DNA of 64,000 nt. Source: Gemmatimonadaceae bacterium. GTDB taxonomy: Bacteria > Gemmatimonadota > Gemmatimonadetes > Gemmatimonadales > Gemmatimonadaceae. Positions 24,292-34,804 of this stretch are shown here, piece by piece (the first letter of the stretch is position 1; the number at the start of each line of letters is the position of its first letter). Under the pieces are notes generated by a model. That model searched no databases. It was not told the DNA's origin and saw only the letters and a program-made list of their open reading frames with translations. The DNA lies in the NCBI GenBank assembly GCA_019186945.1, contig JABAQJ010000004.1, positions 124,001 to 188,000 of the forward strand, read 5' to 3'. Made by a program: the position numbers and the translations under genes.

Positions 24292-24915
24292 ATGCTCGTG
24301 GTCGGACTCACTGGCAACATCGCGAGCGGCAAGAGCACGGTGGCACGGCTGCTCGTCGAGCGTGGCGCCCAACTGATCGACTCCGACGTCCTCGCGCGTC
24401 GCGCCGTCGAACCGGGAACGCCAGCGCTCGAACGGATCGTCAAACGCTGGGGACCGGGAGTGCAACGCGCCGATGGCACCCTTGACCGGGCCGCGCTGAG
24501 GCGCATCGTTTTCAGCGACCCCGCCGAACTGCGGGCCCTCGATGCGATCGTGCACCCGGAAGTGGAGCGGCTGCGCCAGCGTGACCTTTCCGAAGCCCGC
24601 GCAGCCGGCGTTGGGGTGACCGTCTGCGATATCCCGCTCCTGTTCGAGGCCGGACTCGAGAGCTCGGTGGATTGCATCGTCCTGGTCGATGCTCCTGCCC
24701 ACGTGCGACTCGATCGCCTGGTCAACTTGCGGCGGATTTCGCCGGACGAGGCGCAGGCGATGATGGACGCACAACTCCCCGCCGAATCCAAGCGAAAACG
24801 GGCCCATTTCGTGGTCGAGAACGACGGATCGCTCGAATCCCTGCGCGAGCGAACGCACGCACTCTGGGACTCGCTTACGCGCCAGGCATCTGCATTCACC
24901 CGAGCCAGTGTTTGA
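24292..24915 (+). CDS. coaE: Dephospho-CoA kinase
   Basis: A 207-residue P-loop kinase for the last step of CoA synthesis (3'-phosphorylation of dephospho-CoA). [16 protein letters not shown] gives the P-loop at the very N-terminus, followed by LIDSDVLAR (the conserved Asp of the family), LDAIVHPEV, and the lid-type segment [19 protein letters not shown] with its arginines. GGAGGA lies about 11 nt before the ATG. It is divergent from folE, and its stop codon lies within the -35 box proposed for gcvH. Confidence 0.93.
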   Translation: MLVVGLTGNIASGKSTVARLLVERGAQLIDSDVLARRAVEPGTPALERIVKRWGPGVQRADGTLDRAALRRIVFSDPAELRALDAIVHPEVERLRQRDLSEARAAGVGVTVCDIPLLFEAGLESSVDCIVLVDAPAHVRLDRLVNLRRISPDEAQAMMDAQLPAESKRKRAHFVVENDGSLESLRERTHALWDSLTRQASAFTRASV

Positions 24916-24941
24916 CAACGAGTTTCGCGCGCGATTAGCTT
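24912..24941 (+). promoter_or_regulatory. Sigma-70-type promoter of gcvH
   Basis: TTGACA at 24912-24917, a 17-bp spacer, then TTAGCT at 24935-24940 (TAGCTT with an 18-bp spacer is the alternative). The -35 box is a perfect consensus and covers the coaE stop codon; the -10 is weak. Transcription would begin about 24 nt before the GTG start of gcvH. Confidence 0.5.
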
Positions 24942-24971
24942 CGCGCCACCATCCTTCTCCGGTACAGAATT

Positions 24972-25361
24972 GTGGCGAACATACCTTCTGACCTCAGTTA
25001 CACCGCCGATCACGAGTACGTGAAAGCCACCGACGATCCGAACGTCGTGGTCATCGGCGTCACCGACTACGCGCAGGATCAGCTGGGCGACGTCGTGTAC
25101 CTGGACCTGCCGAAGGTCGGCGCGCATATCGACGCGCATGGGACGTTCGGAACCATCGAAGCCGTGAAGGCCGTCTCGGAGCTGTACAGTCCGATCGCCG
25201 GCGAGGTCATCGAGGTCAACGCGCGTCTGGATGGCGAGCCGGCGCTGGTCAACAGCGATCCGTACGGCGAGGGCTGGATGATCCGCGTGAGGATGTCCGA
25301 TCCTTCGCAACGGTCGACCCTCATGGACAGCGCCGGCTACGCCAAGCACATCGGACAGTAG
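24972..25361 (+). CDS. gcvH: Glycine cleavage system H protein
   Basis: A 129-residue lipoyl carrier that shuttles the aminomethyl group from the P protein to the T protein. The lipoylated Lys is residue 66 in [12 protein letters not shown], and DHEYVK near the N-terminus and GEGWMIRV near the C-terminus are typical. GTG start. A strong hairpin terminator follows, between this gene and the convergent gcvP. gcvT is not in the window. Lipoate for this protein would come from the LipM-like, LipA and LipB proteins encoded nearby. Confidence 0.95.
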   Translation: MANIPSDLSYTADHEYVKATDDPNVVVIGVTDYAQDQLGDVVYLDLPKVGAHIDAHGTFGTIEAVKAVSELYSPIAGEVIEVNARLDGEPALVNSDPYGEGWMIRVRMSDPSQRSTLMDSAGYAKHIGQ

Positions 25362-25380
25362 CGTTTCGAAGCTCGTTACT

Positions 25381-25413
25381 CGAAGGCCGTGACCGGCTCG
25401 ATCACGGCCTTCG
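25381..25413. terminator. Bidirectional terminator between gcvH and gcvP
   Basis: CGAAGGCCGTGA and TCACGGCCTTCG form a perfect 12-bp stem with a 9-nt loop. It sits 19 nt after the gcvH stop and 23 nt after the gcvP stop on the other strand. T tails are poor on both sides. Confidence 0.7.
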
Positions 25414-25436
25414 CCATTTCCGATCGCTCGGATACG

Positions 25437-28301
25437 TCAGCTCATGTACATCTCGATCGGCGGGCAGGCGCACATCAGGTTTCGATCGCCATACACGTTG
25501 TCGACGCGCGACACGGCTGGCCAGAACTTCCGTTCGCGCACCCAGGCCGCCGGAAAGGCTGCCTTCTCCCGTGAGTAGCCGCGATCCCATGAGTCGCTGA
25601 TCACGACGTCCTGCGTGTGAGGCGCGTTCTTGAGCGGGTTGTCGCTCTTGTGCATGATCCCCGCTTCGATTTCGGCGATCTCGCCGCGAATGGCAATCAG
25701 CGCATCGCAGAAACGATCCAGTTCCGCCTTGCATTCGCTCTCCGTCGGCTCGATCATCAGCGTGCCAGCCACCGGGAACGAGACGGTGGGCGCGTGATAA
25801 CCGAAGTCCATCAGGCGTTTTGCGATGTCTTCCACGTCCACGCCGCTCTGCGCCTTGAGCAGTCGGGGATCGACGATGCACTCGTGTGCGACCCGGTCGT
25901 TGCGCCCCTTGTACAGCACGGGAAAGTGCGGTTCCAAGCGGTGCGCCACGTAGTTGGCGTTCAGGATGGCGATCTTCGTGGCGTAGGCGAGCCCTTCACC
26001 GCCCATCAGCTTGATGTAGACCCAGGAAATTGGGAGGATGCTTGCGCTCCCCCACGGAGCGGCGGCAACGGCACCTAACGACTCACGACCCGGCTGGGGT
26101 ACCACGACGTGTCCGGGAAGGTGCGGGGCAAGGTGCGAGGCCACGCCGATCGGTCCTACGCCGGGACCGCCACCACCGTGCGGGATGCAGAACGTCTTGT
26201 GCAGGTTGAGGTGACAGACGTCGGCCCCAATGTCTCCGGGACGCGCGATACCGACCATGGCGTTCATGTTCGCCCCGTCCATGTAGACCTGCCCACCCTT
26301 GTCGTGGACGATCTGGCAGATCTCCCGGATCCCCTCTTCGAAGACGCCGTGCGTTGAGGGATACGTGACCATCAACGCCGCCAGGCGATCTCCATGCTCC
26401 GCCGCCTTGGCGCGCAGGTCCGCAATGTCGATGTCGCCGTTTGCTGACGTCTTCACAACGACCACCCGCATGTTGGCCATCGCCGCACTCGCCGGGTTGG
26501 TGCCGTGTGCGCTTTGCGGGATCAGGCAAACGTTACGGTGACCCTGACCACGCGCCTCGTGGTATCGGCGGATCACCAGCAATCCGGCGTACTCTCCCTG
26601 TGACCCGGCATTCGGCTGCAACGAGACGCTGTGGAACCCGGTGATCTCCGCAAGATCCTTTTCCAGCGAGGAGAACAGTGCGGCATACCCTTCGCTCTGA
26701 TCGGACGGCACGAACGGATGGATACGACCGAACTCCGGCCACGTGATCGGCATCATCTCCGCAGTGGCATTGAGCTTCATCGTGCACGATCCCAGCGAAA
26801 TCATCGAGTGCACGAGCGAGAGATCCTTCGCCTCCAGCTTCCGGATGTAGCGCAGCATCTCGTGCTCGGCGTAATAGCGATGAAAGATCGGGTGCTCGAG
26901 GAATGGGCTCGTACGGGCGAATCGCTCGTCGTAGCGCGGGTCGATGGCTGCGCCAAGCTCGTCGAGCCGCGGCACGCGCTTCCCCGCAGCAAGTGCCGCC
27001 AGCACATCGGCCACGTCCGCGTCGGTTACTGTCTCGTCCAGCGCTACCACGACGCTCGCCGCGTCGAACCGGCGCAGGTTGATGCCACGCTCCAGTGCCG
27101 CTGCCATCACCGCGTCTGCCGTCGTTCCGTCGAGAACGATGCGCACGGTATCGAAGTACACGTCGTTCGGCACGATATGGCCAAGCTTCTCCGCGCCGGC
27201 AGCGAGCAGCGCAGCGTGGCGATGCACGCGTCGAGCGATCCGAGTCAGTCCGCCCGGCCCGTGCCACACTGCGTACATCCCGGCGATCACGGCCAACAGC
27301 ACTTGCGCAGTGCAGATGTTGCTCGTGGCCTTCTCCCGCCGGATGTGCTGCTCCCTCGTCCCGAGCGCCATCCGCAAAGCCATCCTGCCTTCGGCGTCCT
27401 TTGACACGCCGATCAAACGCCCCGGAAGCAGGCGCTTGTATTCGTCCTTCGTCGCCATGAATGCGGCGTGCGGGCCACCAAAGCCCAGCGGAACGCCAAA
27501 GCGCTGGGAATTGCCGACCACCACGTCAGCGCCCCACTCACCCGGTGGCACCAGCAACGTCAGCGCCAGCAGGTCGCTCGCCGCAACCAGCAGCGCACCG
27601 GCGGCATGGGTCCGCTCGGCGACATCGCGATAATCCACGACGGCGCCGTCCGTCGTCGGATACTGGACGATCACGCAGAAAACGTCCTCACCGAACGTAG
27701 CAGTCCGCGCATCGCCCACGACCACCGTCAGCTGCGATGCCCAGGCTCGCGTGCGAACGATATCGATCGTCTGCGGGTGACAGCCCGCATCGATGAACAC
27801 GGTCTCCTTCCCGTCCTTGCCTTTCACCCCGTACGCCATGTGCACCGCTTCAGCTGCCGCGGTCCCTTCGTCCAGCATCGAAGCGTTGGCAATCTCCATT
27901 CCCGTCAGATCGATCACGACAGTCTGGTAGTTGAGCAGCGCCTCCAGGCGGCCCTGTGCAATCTCCGACTGATACGGCGTGTAGGCCGTGTACCATCCGG
28001 GGTTTTCCAGGATGTTGCGCTGTACGACCGGCGGCACCAGCGTATCGTGGTAGCCCATGCCGATATAGGAGCGCAGGATGCGATTCCGGTTTGCCAGAAG
28101 GCGTATCTCGGAAAGCACATCGTGCTCGGTCCGGGCCGGACCGATCGCCAGAGTGCGCCGGAGCCGGATACTCTCGGGCACGGTGGCATCTATGAACGCG
28201 TCTAGCGAGTCATAGCCCAGCGCGTCGAGCATGGCGGCGACGTCAGCGGACGAGGGGGCGACATGCCGTCGCACGAAGGTGTCTGTTGTGTCGTTCTGCA
28301 C
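25437..28301 (-). CDS. gcvP: Glycine dehydrogenase (decarboxylating), P protein
   Basis: A single-chain P protein of 954 residues, the PLP enzyme that decarboxylates glycine and loads the aminomethyl group onto lipoyl-GcvH. Both halves of the fused (alpha plus beta) form are present; the PLP lysine is Lys 702 in [18 protein letters not shown], with the Gly-rich loop after it. Other landmarks: [32 protein letters not shown] and GTNPASAAM. The frame can be extended to a TTG at 28328, but the GTG at 28301 (VQNDTTDTF) is the likelier start. It converges on gcvH and contains one CGTTAGGT octamer. Confidence 0.95.
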   Translation of the reverse strand: MQNDTTDTFVRRHVAPSSADVAAMLDALGYDSLDAFIDATVPESIRLRRTLAIGPARTEHDVLSEIRLLANRNRILRSYIGMGYHDTLVPPVVQRNILENPGWYTAYTPYQSEIAQGRLEALLNYQTVVIDLTGMEIANASMLDEGTAAAEAVHMAYGVKGKDGKETVFIDAGCHPQTIDIVRTRAWASQLTVVVGDARTATFGEDVFCVIVQYPTTDGAVVDYRDVAERTHAAGALLVAASDLLALTLLVPPGEWGADVVVGNSQRFGVPLGFGGPHAAFMATKDEYKRLLPGRLIGVSKDAEGRMALRMALGTREQHIRREKATSNICTAQVLLAVIAGMYAVWHGPGGLTRIARRVHRHAALLAAGAEKLGHIVPNDVYFDTVRIVLDGTTADAVMAAALERGINLRRFDAASVVVALDETVTDADVADVLAALAAGKRVPRLDELGAAIDPRYDERFARTSPFLEHPIFHRYYAEHEMLRYIRKLEAKDLSLVHSMISLGSCTMKLNATAEMMPITWPEFGRIHPFVPSDQSEGYAALFSSLEKDLAEITGFHSVSLQPNAGSQGEYAGLLVIRRYHEARGQGHRNVCLIPQSAHGTNPASAAMANMRVVVVKTSANGDIDIADLRAKAAEHGDRLAALMVTYPSTHGVFEEGIREICQIVHDKGGQVYMDGANMNAMVGIARPGDIGADVCHLNLHKTFCIPHGGGGPGVGPIGVASHLAPHLPGHVVVPQPGRESLGAVAAAPWGSASILPISWVYIKLMGGEGLAYATKIAILNANYVAHRLEPHFPVLYKGRNDRVAHECIVDPRLLKAQSGVDVEDIAKRLMDFGYHAPTVSFPVAGTLMIEPTESECKAELDRFCDALIAIRGEIAEIEAGIMHKSDNPLKNAPHTQDVVISDSWDRGYSREKAAFPAAWVRERKFWPAVSRVDNVYGDRNLMCACPPIEMYMS

Positions 28302-28413
28302 GGTCAGTAGCGGAAACAGGAAGGTCAACGCGCCCGCGGGCGCAGCGCGTGAAAGCTAGCGCGGCACGCCACCCCCCGCGAATCGCACACACACGATACA
28401 TTCTTCGCCGTCA

Positions 28414-29217
28414 ATGCCATCTGCCAGAGAGAGCACCGACTTCTTCAGACGTCAGTCGTGGCGGCTCCTGAACACCGGGCCCGAGCCCGGCCCAACGAAC
28501 ATGGCCATTGATGAGGCGCTTCTGCATCGTGCCTCGCGCTCCGGCGAAGCTGTTCTTCGCGTGTATTCCTGGTGCACACCGACGCTTTCCATCGGACGAC
28601 ATCAACGCGCCACCGGCGCGTACGACGCGGACCATGCGCGAGCGCTTGGCATCTCGCTCGTGCGCCGCATCACCGGTGGCCGCTCCCTTCTCCATTGGCG
28701 CGAGGTGACCTATAGCGTGACGGCGCCGATCGGGACGGAGAACCTCGCGCAAAGCTATGGAGCAATCAACGAAGTGCTGGTCGCTGCACTGCAATCGCTC
28801 GACGTCCCTGTGACAATCGCCGAGCGATCGGGAAGGCAGCCGGGCCCGGCAAGCGCTCCGTGCTTCGAGTTCCCTGCCGCGGGAGAAATCCTGTTCGATG
28901 GAAAAAAGCTTGTCGGCAGCGCGCAATTTCGAAATGAGGCCGCCCTGCTGCAGCACGGCTCCATACTCCTTGCCGACGATCAACCCCTGGTTACGGAGAT
29001 AGCCACCGAGCCGGTTGGCGACGTCGCTGCCGCTGCGACTCTGACCGATGCCTTGGGTGCGACGCCGGCTTTGGGGGACGTCGCCGCCGCACTCCGCGAT
29101 GCACTCGCGTTTCGAACAGGCAGCGCGCCATTGCCACTCGATCCGAACGAGATTGCTGATGATGTTGCGCGGCTCCGGGAGCACTACGCCAGCGACGCGT
29201 GGACCTGGCAGCGGTAG
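28414..29217 (+). CDS. LplA/LipM-family lipoyl or octanoyl transferase
   Basis: A 267-residue BPL/LplA/LipB-fold protein. The segment APCFEFPAAGEILFDGKKLV puts a Cys at residue 150 where LipM octanoyltransferases have their catalytic Cys, followed by GSAQFRNEAALLQHGSILL, the usual Lys/Gln/Arg-rich end of the site. RRITGGRSLLH near residue 90 corresponds to the ligand-binding 'RRxxGGG' motif. LipM moves octanoate from acyl carrier protein to GcvH; a lipoate ligase role is less likely because the C-terminal accessory domain of LplA is missing. Divergent from gcvP, close to gcvH, so glycine cleavage lipoylation is the probable job. Confidence 0.75.
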   Translation: MPSARESTDFFRRQSWRLLNTGPEPGPTNMAIDEALLHRASRSGEAVLRVYSWCTPTLSIGRHQRATGAYDADHARALGISLVRRITGGRSLLHWREVTYSVTAPIGTENLAQSYGAINEVLVAALQSLDVPVTIAERSGRQPGPASAPCFEFPAAGEILFDGKKLVGSAQFRNEAALLQHGSILLADDQPLVTEIATEPVGDVAAAATLTDALGATPALGDVAAALRDALAFRTGSAPLPLDPNEIADDVARLREHYASDAWTWQR

Positions 29218-29268
29218 AACCGCTTGTGCTCGCCGCCATCCCGCGCCGGTGGTACACTTACCGCCGCG

Positions 29269-30240
29269 ATGGCGGGCTTCCTCCTAAGGCGTGCCGCTCA
29301 GAGCGTTGCCGTCCTCTTTGCGGTCGCGACCCTCACGTTCTTTCTGCTCCACCTGGCGCCTGGCGATCCACTCGATGCCATCGCGTCCGACGCCCGCATT
29401 CCTTCTGACGTGCGGGACTCGCTCCGCGTGCGGTTCGGTTTGGACCAGCCGCTGGCGATCCAGTACGCCAGACACCTGACCGGGATCGTACAAGGAGAGT
29501 TCGGATATTCCACTTCGCAGCATCGCCCGGTTGGCGACGTCATGGCAGACGTCATCCCGAACACACTCCTTCTCATGGGAGCGGCCATGTTCCTGGCTTT
29601 CGCTGGCGGGATCGTGCTGGGTGCGTTGCAGGGCGGTCGGGCCGATTCCCGCTTCGACCGTATCGCGAGCGCGCTCACCACGACTATGGCCACGCTTCCC
29701 GACTTCTGGCTGGCCAGCGGCGTCTCGCTGGTGTTCGCGCACAAGCTGCGGTGGCTGCCAATCGCAGGGAAAGTCGACCCCGCGATGCACATGCTGCTGT
29801 CGCCGGGCGCGCAGATTCTGGATGTGCTGCGCCACATGGCGTTGCCGGTGTTTTCGCTCGTCGTAATCGCCGGTAGCGTCGTGGCGAGGTACCAGCGCGC
29901 GGCGTTGCTGGACATCTGGTCCGAAGACTACGTACGCACGGCTCTTGCAGCGGGTGTGCCGTGGCGAAGGCGACTCTACCACCACGCCCTGCGGAACGCT
30001 CTGCTCCCCATCATAACGATCTTCGGCTTGTCGCTTCCGTCGCTCGTTGGCGGCGCCGTTTTCGTCGAGACTGTCTTCGCGTGGCCGGGAATCGGTCGTT
30101 TGGCAGTCGAGGGACTGTTGCTCCGCGATTACGCACTGGTGCTCGGCGTCGTGATCGTGACCAGCGCATTGGTTGCGCTTGGCAGCCTGCTGGCGGATGT
30201 CCTTCATGGGGTGGCAGACCCGAGGATGCGCAATGGCTGA
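29269..30240 (+). CDS. ABC transporter permease, OppB/DppB type
   Basis: A 323-residue inner-membrane permease. It starts FLLRRAAQSVAVLFAVATLTFF, the usual first helix of DppB/OppB, followed by HLAPGDPL and the FGLDQPL motif, further hydrophobic helices, and the cytoplasmic EAA loop RTALAAGVPWRRRLYHHALRNAL that docks on the ATPase. First gene of a four-gene peptide/nickel-type uptake operon; it overlaps oppC by 8 nt. The ATG at 29269 is chosen because earlier in-frame starts add a non-homologous stretch. No solute-binding protein gene is adjacent. Confidence 0.88.
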   Translation: MAGFLLRRAAQSVAVLFAVATLTFFLLHLAPGDPLDAIASDARIPSDVRDSLRVRFGLDQPLAIQYARHLTGIVQGEFGYSTSQHRPVGDVMADVIPNTLLLMGAAMFLAFAGGIVLGALQGGRADSRFDRIASALTTTMATLPDFWLASGVSLVFAHKLRWLPIAGKVDPAMHMLLSPGAQILDVLRHMALPVFSLVVIAGSVVARYQRAALLDIWSEDYVRTALAAGVPWRRRLYHHALRNALLPIITIFGLSLPSLVGGAVFVETVFAWPGIGRLAVEGLLLRDYALVLGVVIVTSALVALGSLLADVLHGVADPRMRNG

Positions 30241-31153
30241 CGTGACGCCAGCCTCGGTAGCCGCGTTCGCGGACTATGCGCCGCCAGTCACGTCGTTACC
30301 GCCTGCCCAACCCGCGACCCTGTGGAAGACGCTGCGACGGGACCGGACATTTCGATCCGCACTGGCCGTGCTCGGCGTGATCGTTGGCGCGGCGATCTTC
30401 GCTCCACTGCTCGCGCCCTACGATCCAGCAGCGCAGTTCGATCTGACGACTCGACTCCAGGCACCGTCCGCCGCGCACTGGTTCGGCACGGACCCAGTGA
30501 CCCGGGATGTCCTCAGCCGAGTCGTGTTCGGTGCGCGAATCTCGCTGACGATCGCGTTCCTGGCCGTAGCGCTGTCGCTCACCATCGGCACCGTCGTCGG
30601 CGCCGCCGCAGGGTTCGTTGGAGGCAGCTTCGACGCGTTCGTGGCACGGTCGATCGACGCTCTGCTGTCGATCCCTCGCGTCCTTCTGCTCCTGAGCGTG
30701 CTGTCGCTGTGGGGAGAGTTGTCCACAAGGGCGCTGGTGGTGCTGATCGGGACGACCGGATGGTTCGGTGTCGCGCGTCTGGTACGGGGAGAAGTCGCGG
30801 CGCTCCGACAGCGCGACTTCGTGACCGCCAGTCGGGCGCTCGGCGCGCGCGGGATGCGGGTACTTGTTAGGCATGTGGTGCCGCATCTGGCGTCGCCGAT
30901 CCTCGTGGCCGCCACGCTCGGGGTTGGCCACATGATCGTGGTCGAAGCAGGTCTGTCGTTTCTCGGGTTCGGCGTCCCGCAGCCCGATGCCAGCTGGGGG
31001 AGCATCATCCGCGACGGGCGCGAGTTCATGCAGACGGCATGGTGGCTCACGGCCTTCCCTGGCCTCGCGCTCGTGCTGACCGTCCTGGCTGTGAATGTCG
31101 TCTCTGACCGCTTGCGCGCAGCGCTGAGTCCGCGTCAGCTTCCGGCCCCATGA
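30233..31153 (+). CDS. ABC transporter permease, OppC/DppC type
   Basis: A 306-residue permease, partner of the OppB-like protein. A cytoplasmic N-terminus leads into [20 protein letters not shown], then [20 protein letters not shown], the signature region of DppC/OppC, and the EAA loop [20 protein letters not shown] before the final helices with [16 protein letters not shown]. It starts 8 nt inside the oppB-like gene and ends in an ATGA overlap with the ATPase gene. Substrate could be di- or oligopeptides, or nickel, from family membership alone. Confidence 0.88.
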   Translation: MADVTPASVAAFADYAPPVTSLPPAQPATLWKTLRRDRTFRSALAVLGVIVGAAIFAPLLAPYDPAAQFDLTTRLQAPSAAHWFGTDPVTRDVLSRVVFGARISLTIAFLAVALSLTIGTVVGAAAGFVGGSFDAFVARSIDALLSIPRVLLLLSVLSLWGELSTRALVVLIGTTGWFGVARLVRGEVAALRQRDFVTASRALGARGMRVLVRHVVPHLASPILVAATLGVGHMIVVEAGLSFLGFGVPQPDASWGSIIRDGREFMQTAWWLTAFPGLALVLTVLAVNVVSDRLRAALSPRQLPAP

Positions 31154-32169
31154 ACGAGCGCAATACGCTGCTGGCGGTGGAGAACCTCCGCACATCCTAT
31201 CGCACGACGCACGGAACAGCGCGCGCGGTGGATAACGTCAGCTTCAACATCGACGCGGGGGAAATCCTCGGGATCGTCGGCGAATCCGGCTGCGGGAAGA
31301 CCGCGACTGCGCTCTCGGTGCTCCGGTTGATCGATCCGCCTGGGCGCATCGAAGCCGGTTCGCATCTCTGGTTCGAGGGACACGACCTCCTCACGCTGGA
31401 CGAGGAAGCGATCCGGCAGGTGCGCGGGCGCCGTATCGCGATGGTCTTCCAGGAACCGATGACTGCGCTCAATCCCGTGTTCACCGTAGGTGACCAGGTT
31501 GCGGAGGTGGTCCGCGTCCACACGAGCGCCACGCGACGGGAAGCATGGGCTCGCGCTGTGGCCATGCTCGATCGCGTGGGGATACCGGAGCCAGCCATCA
31601 GGGCCCGCAGCTACCCCCACCAGCTCTCCGGTGGCCTGCGCCAACGGGTGCTGATCGCCATGGCGCTCGTTATGCGCCCTGCCCTCCTGATCGCCGACGA
31701 ACCGACGACCGCCCTCGACGTGACGATCCAGGCCCAGATCCTCGAACTGCTGCAGGAACTGCAACGGGAAATGGGCATGGCCGTCATGCTGATCACACAC
31801 GACCTCGGAGTCGTCGCCGAAGTCGCGCAACGGGTGATCGTTATGTACGCGGGGCAGGTCGTGGAAGAAGCGGGCGTACAGGACCTCTTTTCCTCACCGC
31901 GCCATCCCTACACGCGTGGCCTGCTCCGCGCCATGCCAAGGGCACGCCGCGCAGCAGAACGACTGCAGACCATCCCGGGAACCGTGCCGTCACCCACGGC
32001 GTGGCCCGCGGGCTGCCGGTTCCGGGATCGCTGCGCCGACGCGTTCGAGCCATGCGGGAACCCGCCGGACTTGTTCGACCTTGGTGGAGGGCACCGAGCA
32101 CGGTGTTTCCTGACGCAGGTGACCGCTGCGACCGCGCCCACCGAGCCTTCCATGCCGTCGCGAATATGA
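31150..32169 (+). CDS. Peptide ABC transporter ATP-binding protein, OppD/DppD type
   Basis: A 339-residue ABC ATPase. Walker A is GESGCGKT, the Q-loop [11 protein letters not shown], the signature LSGGLRQR, Walker [13 protein letters not shown], and the H-loop His in ITHDLG. The C-terminal oligopeptide-transporter extension has the four-Cys iron-sulphur-like signature region ([12 protein letters not shown] with further Cys downstream) seen in OppD/OppF. It overlaps both neighbours by four bases and contains the Arg-rich tail [10 protein letters not shown] ahead of the extension. Confidence 0.92.
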   Translation: MNERNTLLAVENLRTSYRTTHGTARAVDNVSFNIDAGEILGIVGESGCGKTATALSVLRLIDPPGRIEAGSHLWFEGHDLLTLDEEAIRQVRGRRIAMVFQEPMTALNPVFTVGDQVAEVVRVHTSATRREAWARAVAMLDRVGIPEPAIRARSYPHQLSGGLRQRVLIAMALVMRPALLIADEPTTALDVTIQAQILELLQELQREMGMAVMLITHDLGVVAEVAQRVIVMYAGQVVEEAGVQDLFSSPRHPYTRGLLRAMPRARRAAERLQTIPGTVPSPTAWPAGCRFRDRCADAFEPCGNPPDLFDLGGGHRARCFLTQVTAATAPTEPSMPSRI

Positions 32170-33254
32170 CGGGCAACCAGTCCGCGGCCGACCCGCCACC
32201 GCTTCTCGAGGTACGAAATCTCGTCAAGCACTTCCCCGTCCACACCGGCTTGCTGGGACGAAAGACGGCGGTCGTACGTGCTGTCGACGGCGTCTCGTTC
32301 GCGATTTCTGCGGGCGAAACTCTCGGCGTCGTCGGCGAGTCCGGCTGTGGCAAGACGACCCTCGGCCGAGCCATCCTCCGATTGATCGAACCAACCTCCG
32401 GCGAGATCCTCGTGGAAGGCGCCGACTTCCGAGCCGTCCGTGGAAAGAAACTCCGCGCCATGCGGCGCCACTTGCAGATCGTTTTCCAGGATCCGTTCTC
32501 ATCGCTCAATCCTCGCATGACGATTGGCGACGCGGTGCGCGAGGGCATCGTCATCCATCGCCTTGCAGAAGGGGCAGAGGCCGACCGACGCGTACGGCAC
32601 TTGCTCGAAGAAGTCGGCCTCCATGGCGAAATCGCGAACCGCTATCCCCATGAGTTCTCGGGTGGCCAGCGGCAGCGTATCGGCATCGCACGCGCGCTGG
32701 CCGTCCAGCCGCAGTTCATCGTCTGCGACGAACCCGTGTCCGCACTGGACGTGTCCGTCCAGGCTCAGGTCGTCAATCTGTTGCTGGACTTGCAGCGCGA
32801 TCGGAGACTGGCGTACCTGTTCATCTCGCATGACCTGCGCGTCGTCGAACAGGTGGCCACGCGCGTCGCCGTGATGTACCTGGGTCGTGTGGTGGAGCTG
32901 GCAACCGCCGACGCATTGTACCGGGAGCCGCTGATGCCGTATTCCCAGGCGCTGCTGTCCGCAATCCCGGTTCCCGATCCGGTTACGAGACGCGAACGGA
33001 TCGTGCTGTCTGGCGACGTACCTTCGCCAGCGAACCCGCCGACCGGGTGCCACTTCCATCCGCGATGCCACCACCCCGGACGGGATGCTGCCTGCGCCCG
33101 GATCTCCCCTCCACTCGAGGAGAAAGCCCCGGGACACTGGGTGGCCTGCATCAAACAGCCGCCCACCACCGTGCCATGGGATGTACAGCTCCAACACGGT
33201 GCGACCAACCCGCCCTCACGCTACTTGCCGGATCTGACGGCGATCCGTGCCTGA
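32166..33254 (+). CDS. Peptide ABC transporter ATP-binding protein, OppF/DppF type
   Basis: A 362-residue second ATPase of the transporter. Walker [10 protein letters not shown]-loop [13 protein letters not shown], signature FSGGQRQR, Walker [12 protein letters not shown] and SHDL are all present, and the OppF-type C-terminus has [12 protein letters not shown] with further cysteines. The ATG at 32166 overlaps the OppD-like stop (ATGA); the frame is open much further upstream in that gene without homology. It ends 21 nt before the POT transporter gene, so all five genes are probably one transcript. Confidence 0.92.
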   Translation: MTGNQSAADPPPLLEVRNLVKHFPVHTGLLGRKTAVVRAVDGVSFAISAGETLGVVGESGCGKTTLGRAILRLIEPTSGEILVEGADFRAVRGKKLRAMRRHLQIVFQDPFSSLNPRMTIGDAVREGIVIHRLAEGAEADRRVRHLLEEVGLHGEIANRYPHEFSGGQRQRIGIARALAVQPQFIVCDEPVSALDVSVQAQVVNLLLDLQRDRRLAYLFISHDLRVVEQVATRVAVMYLGRVVELATADALYREPLMPYSQALLSAIPVPDPVTRRERIVLSGDVPSPANPPTGCHFHPRCHHPGRDAACARISPPLEEKAPGHWVACIKQPPTTVPWDVQLQHGATNPPSRYLPDLTAIRA

Positions 33255-33275
33255 CGCTCACCCAGGGAGCCCATC

Positions 33276-34796
33276 GTGACCGCCTCTGCCGCTTCGCTCG
33301 CGCCGTCGGAAAACCCCGTCTTCGATGACAAGGCGCTCCTGGGTCAGCCTAGAGGCCTTGGTCTCCTGTTCCTCACGGAGATGTGGGAGCGCTTCTCGTA
33401 CTACGGCATGCGAGCTCTCCTGGTACTGTACCTGGTCAACGAACTGCAGTGGTCGGACGCGGACGCGACCCGATTGTACGGCACGTACACGGGACTGGTC
33501 TGGCTGACTCCGATCTTCGGTGGGTATCTCGCCGATCGCTTCATCGGCACACGCCGATCGCTCGTCCTCGGGGCCTGCGTGATCGCCGCCGGGCACTTTG
33601 TTCTGGCCCTGCAGTCGATGTCGACGTTCTACCTCGGTCTCGCCCTGGTCATCATCGGCACCGGCTTCTTCAAGCCAAACGTCTCGACCATGGTCGGACA
33701 GATCTACCGCGCCGGTGACCACCGCCGTGACGCCGGGTTCACGGTGTTTTACATGGGCATCAACACGGGCGCATTCATCGCACCCTTCATCTGCGGGACA
33801 CTCGGGCAGCGCGTCGGCTGGCACTACGGCTTTGGCGCCGCCGGCGTCGGGATGCTGATCGGACTTCTGGGCTACTTGTGGGGCCGCGACCGATACCTTC
33901 CGGGCATCGGCGTCGAGCCCACACAACCTCGGCGATCCGTTGCACCAGTCGAGGGGCCCGGGGCGCCAGTAAACGCGATGCATGGCGTCATTGGCGGTGC
34001 GGTCGGTCTCGTGCTTGGCTGGTTCGGATCCGGCGGGAATTGGTTCGGCATCCTCATGGGCGTCACCGTCGGTGCCGCACTGGGCCTCTCCGTACTTGGC
34101 ACGCACGGTGAAGAGCGCAAACGGGTGATCGCTCTCTTCATCGTCGTCTTCTTCGTCATCTTCTTCTGGATGGCCTACGAGCAGGCGGGGAGTTCGATGA
34201 ACATCTTCGCCGATCGATACACTGACTTGCAGGTCGGTTCGTTCGCCATCCCGTCAAGCTGGTTCCAATCCGCGTCACCCCTGTTCGTGCTGCTGTTGTC
34301 GCTGCCGGTCGCGGGCCTATGGCGGATGCTCGACAGGCGCGGGAAGGAACCGTCGACGCCAATGAAGATGGTGTGGGGACTTGCCATCCTGGGTGGTAGT
34401 TTCGCGTTGATGTATCTGGCGGGACGATCGGCCGATGCCTGCATCGCGCAGGTTGGCGCCGAGCAGGCGCGTAGCCAATGCCACGTAGCGTCTCCGCTCT
34501 TCCTGGTCATGACGTACGCGGGAAACGTCATGGGGGAACTCTTCATTTCCCCAATAGGGTTGTCGTACGTCACGAAAGTCGCGCCTGCCCGGTTTGGTTC
34601 GCTCCTCATGGGCGCCTTCTTCCTCTCCAACTCCGCCGCATCGAAGATCGGCGGCTATGTGGCGGGCTTGACCGATCGCATTCCGTCGCAGGCGACGTTC
34701 TGGTCGATTTTTATCGTCACATCGCTGGGAGCCGCGATCGCCATGCTGCTGCTCGTCCCCACGCTCAAGCGACTCACTTCGTCCGTGAAGGCGTAG
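33276..34796 (+). CDS. POT/PTR2-family proton-dependent peptide transporter
   Basis: A 506-residue major-facilitator protein of the POT family that imports di- and tripeptides with protons. LFLTEMWERFSYYGMRALLV is the ExxERFxYYG motif on helix 1 (Glu and Arg couple protons), and GTGFFKPNVSTMVG followed by FYMGINTGAFI matches the PTR2 signatures 1 and 2. Around 12-14 helices are visible. GTG start with AGGGAG seven bases upstream. The pairing with an Opp-type ABC system suggests strong investment in peptide use. It converges on the Omp85 gene with only 8 nt between, and no terminator is visible there. Confidence 0.92.
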   Translation: MTASAASLAPSENPVFDDKALLGQPRGLGLLFLTEMWERFSYYGMRALLVLYLVNELQWSDADATRLYGTYTGLVWLTPIFGGYLADRFIGTRRSLVLGACVIAAGHFVLALQSMSTFYLGLALVIIGTGFFKPNVSTMVGQIYRAGDHRRDAGFTVFYMGINTGAFIAPFICGTLGQRVGWHYGFGAAGVGMLIGLLGYLWGRDRYLPGIGVEPTQPRRSVAPVEGPGAPVNAMHGVIGGAVGLVLGWFGSGGNWFGILMGVTVGAALGLSVLGTHGEERKRVIALFIVVFFVIFFWMAYEQAGSSMNIFADRYTDLQVGSFAIPSSWFQSASPLFVLLLSLPVAGLWRMLDRRGKEPSTPMKMVWGLAILGGSFALMYLAGRSADACIAQVGAEQARSQCHVASPLFLVMTYAGNVMGELFISPIGLSYVTKVAPARFGSLLMGAFFLSNSAASKIGGYVAGLTDRIPSQATFWSIFIVTSLGAAIAMLLLVPTLKRLTSSVKA

Positions 34797-34804
34797 GAAT
34801 CACG

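Noticed and set aside
28330-28343. GCGCCCGCGGGCGC palindrome as a terminator
   Set aside because: A perfect palindrome without loop or T tail, upstream of two divergent genes; chance is likely in GC-rich DNA.
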